Below, piece by piece: positions 52,601 through 53,848 of a DNA stretch of 53,848 bases (positions are counted from its first letter, which is position 1; each line of letters starts with the position of its first letter). The DNA is from Flavobacterium sp. GTDB taxonomy: Bacteria; Bacteroidota; Bacteroidia; Flavobacteriales; Flavobacteriaceae. Under the pieces are notes generated by a model. That model was not told the origin of the DNA, made no database searches, and saw nothing but the letters and a program-made list of their open reading frames with translations. The stretch covers positions 1 through 53,848 of the forward strand of contig JASLID010000107.1 of assembly GCA_030153045.1 (NCBI GenBank). Reading direction: 5' to 3'. The position numbers were made by a program, and so were the translations under genes.

Positions 52601-53848
52601 ATGTACAGAATAGAAAACGATTTGTTAGGTGATATGCAGGTCCCTGCAAATGCCTACTACGGAATTCAAACGCAAAGAGCGATAGATAATTTTCATATTT
52701 CGGGGGTAAAATTATTCCAGTTTCCTGAATTCATTAGAGGTTTGGCTTATGTAAAATGGGCTGCTGCCGAAACCAATTTCCAACTTGGAATTTTAGACGA
52801 GAAATTGAAGAATGCCATTGTTGATGCTGCCAAAGAAGTGGTTTCTGGAAAATTTAATCAAGAATTTCCTATCGATATGATTCAAGGTGGAGCTGGAACA
52901 TCAACCAATATGAACATCAATGAAGTGTTGGCCAATCGTGCTTTAGAATTAATGGGATACCAAAAAGGAGAGTACCAATATTGTTCCCCAAACGATCATG
53001 TGAATTTATCACAGTCTACAAATGACGCATACCCAACTTCAATACGAATTGCTTCAGTGAATTCAAATATAAAATTGATAGAGCATTTAAAGGATTTGGT
53101 CGCATCCTTCAGAAAGAAAGGCGAGGAATTCAAACATGTTTTAAAAATGGGAAGAACCCAATTACAAGATGCAGTACCGATGACTTTAGGACAAGAATTT
53201 GAGGCTTTTGCTGCGACTTTAGAAGAAGAAGTGGATCGTTTGACCCAAAATTGCAACTTGATGCTGGAAACAAATATGGGAGCAACAGCCATTGGAACCG
53301 GTATTAATGCTGCCCCGGGTTACGCAAAGCTTTGTGCTGAAAATTTAGCGAAAGTAACTGGATTGGCTATTTTTTCGGCACCCAACTTAATTGAAGCCAC
53401 TCCGGATACTGGTGCCTACGTGATTTATTCTTCGGCGTTAAAACGAATGGCTATTAAAATTTCTAAAATATGCAACGATTTACGATTGCTTTCTTCAGGA
53501 CCAAGATGTGGCTTTAATGAAATCAATTTACCACCCATGCAACCAGGTTCTTCTATTATGCCTGGGAAAGTGAATCCAGTTATTCCGGAAGTCATGAATC
53601 AGGTTTGTTATCGTGTTATTGGAAACGATTTAACCGTAACCATGGCTGCCGAAGCCGGACAGTTGCAATTGAATGTAATGGAACCGGTTTTGACGTATGC
53701 CATTATGGAATCGATGCAACTATTGTCTAACGGAATGGATACACTTCGCGAAAAATGTATTGACGGCATTACAGCCAACGAAGAGCATTGCCGCGACATG
53801 GTGTTGCACAGCATCGGAATTGTGACGGCGTTGAATCCGTATATTGGT
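52601..53848 (+). CDS. aspA: Aspartate ammonia-lyase, C-terminus beyond window
   Basis: Converts aspartate to fumarate and ammonia. The frame is open from the ATG at 52601 to the last base, giving 416 residues of the expected 465-470. Diagnostic pieces are MYRIENDLLGDMQVPANAYYG, SPNDHVNLSQSTNDAYPTS, the substrate block MGRTQLQDAVPMTLGQEF and the fumarase/aspartase signature GSSIMPGKVNPV. Aspartase is preferred over class II fumarase because of the LLGDMQVPANAYYGIQTQRA start. The missing part is about 50 residues. Confidence 0.93.
   Translation, partial: MYRIENDLLGDMQVPANAYYGIQTQRAIDNFHISGVKLFQFPEFIRGLAYVKWAAAETNFQLGILDEKLKNAIVDAAKEVVSGKFNQEFPIDMIQGGAGTSTNMNINEVLANRALELMGYQKGEYQYCSPNDHVNLSQSTNDAYPTSIRIASVNSNIKLIEHLKDLVASFRKKGEEFKHVLKMGRTQLQDAVPMTLGQEFEAFAATLEEEVDRLTQNCNLMLETNMGATAIGTGINAAPGYAKLCAENLAKVTGLAIFSAPNLIEATPDTGAYVIYSSALKRMAIKISKICNDLRLLSSGPRCGFNEINLPPMQPGSSIMPGKVNPVIPEVMNQVCYRVIGNDLTVTMAAEAGQLQLNVMEPVLTYAIMESMQLLSNGMDTLREKCIDGITANEEHCRDMVLHSIGIVTALNPYIG

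Overview
The window is AT-rich and reads as chromosomal DNA of a member of the Flavobacteriaceae (Bacteroidota), most likely Flavobacterium or a close relative. Supporting signs are Bacteroidota-type promoters (a TAnnTTTG -7 box, with TTG/TTTG about 19 bases upstream at the best sites), a roughly 480-residue GAPDH with an N-terminal extension, DUF4290, DUF4199 and DUF5686 proteins, a two-domain GlmU-like protein typical of Bacteroidetes, a TonB-dependent receptor with a carboxypeptidase-like N-terminal domain, and intergenic repeat families of the kind seen in flavobacteria. Almost everything is core chromosome. I found no prophage, insertion sequence, CRISPR array or recognisable defence island.

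Layout. 1-4100: a small lipoprotein gene bracketed by inverted repeats, gap and an HtrA protease. 4106-8533: dapF, a four-helix-bundle gene with flanking repeats, a GNAT gene, mltG, a DUF2279 gene and a transglycosylase-like protein. 8530-14058: an RsmI-like methylase, a low-molecular-weight phosphatase and dnaA on the minus strand, then a thioesterase, a YigZ-family gene, a HAD phosphatase and ribD. 14087-19477: a GNAT gene, prmC, an ABC permease, hisS and xerD. 19541-24815: three outer-membrane barrel genes, aroQ and a large DUF5686 protein. 24812-28590: a TSUP transporter, murA, DUF4290, DUF493 and a lipoprotein. 28816-34590: a P-loop ATPase, recQ, fmt, an HU gene, a YqgE-family gene, a class IV aminotransferase and a START-like gene. 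34738-38866: tRNA-Met, an orphan PAS histidine kinase, RNase Y, 6S RNA, zapA and a coiled-coil gene. 39058-45335: an M23 peptidase, a TonB-dependent receptor, two uncharacterised exported or membrane proteins and a DUF2971 gene. 45354-50429: a tightly packed cluster of DUF4199, GT2, phosphosugar mutase and ABC exporter genes. 50657-53848: rpmE2, a small membrane protein, a GlmU-like protein and aspA, which runs off the window.

Functionally the genes cover envelope building (MurA, MltG, DapF, GlmU-like, M23, transglycosylase, mutase, glycosyltransferase, lipid-type ABC exporter), translation (HisS, Fmt, PrmC, L31, tRNA-Met) and DNA maintenance (DnaA, RecQ, XerD, HU). The points most worth a second look are non-coding or architectural: a 140-bp two-ended repeat present twice, each copy starting close to a possible transcription start and running into a leader; an in-frame repeat-like insert in prmC; inverted repeats bracketing two small genes; a perfect 56-bp palindromic terminator; four convergent gene pairs sharing a 4-base stop overlap; a terminator whose U-tract touches the next start codon; a MurA with Asp in place of the fosfomycin-target Cys; and a coiled-coil gene fused by context to zapA and 6S RNA.
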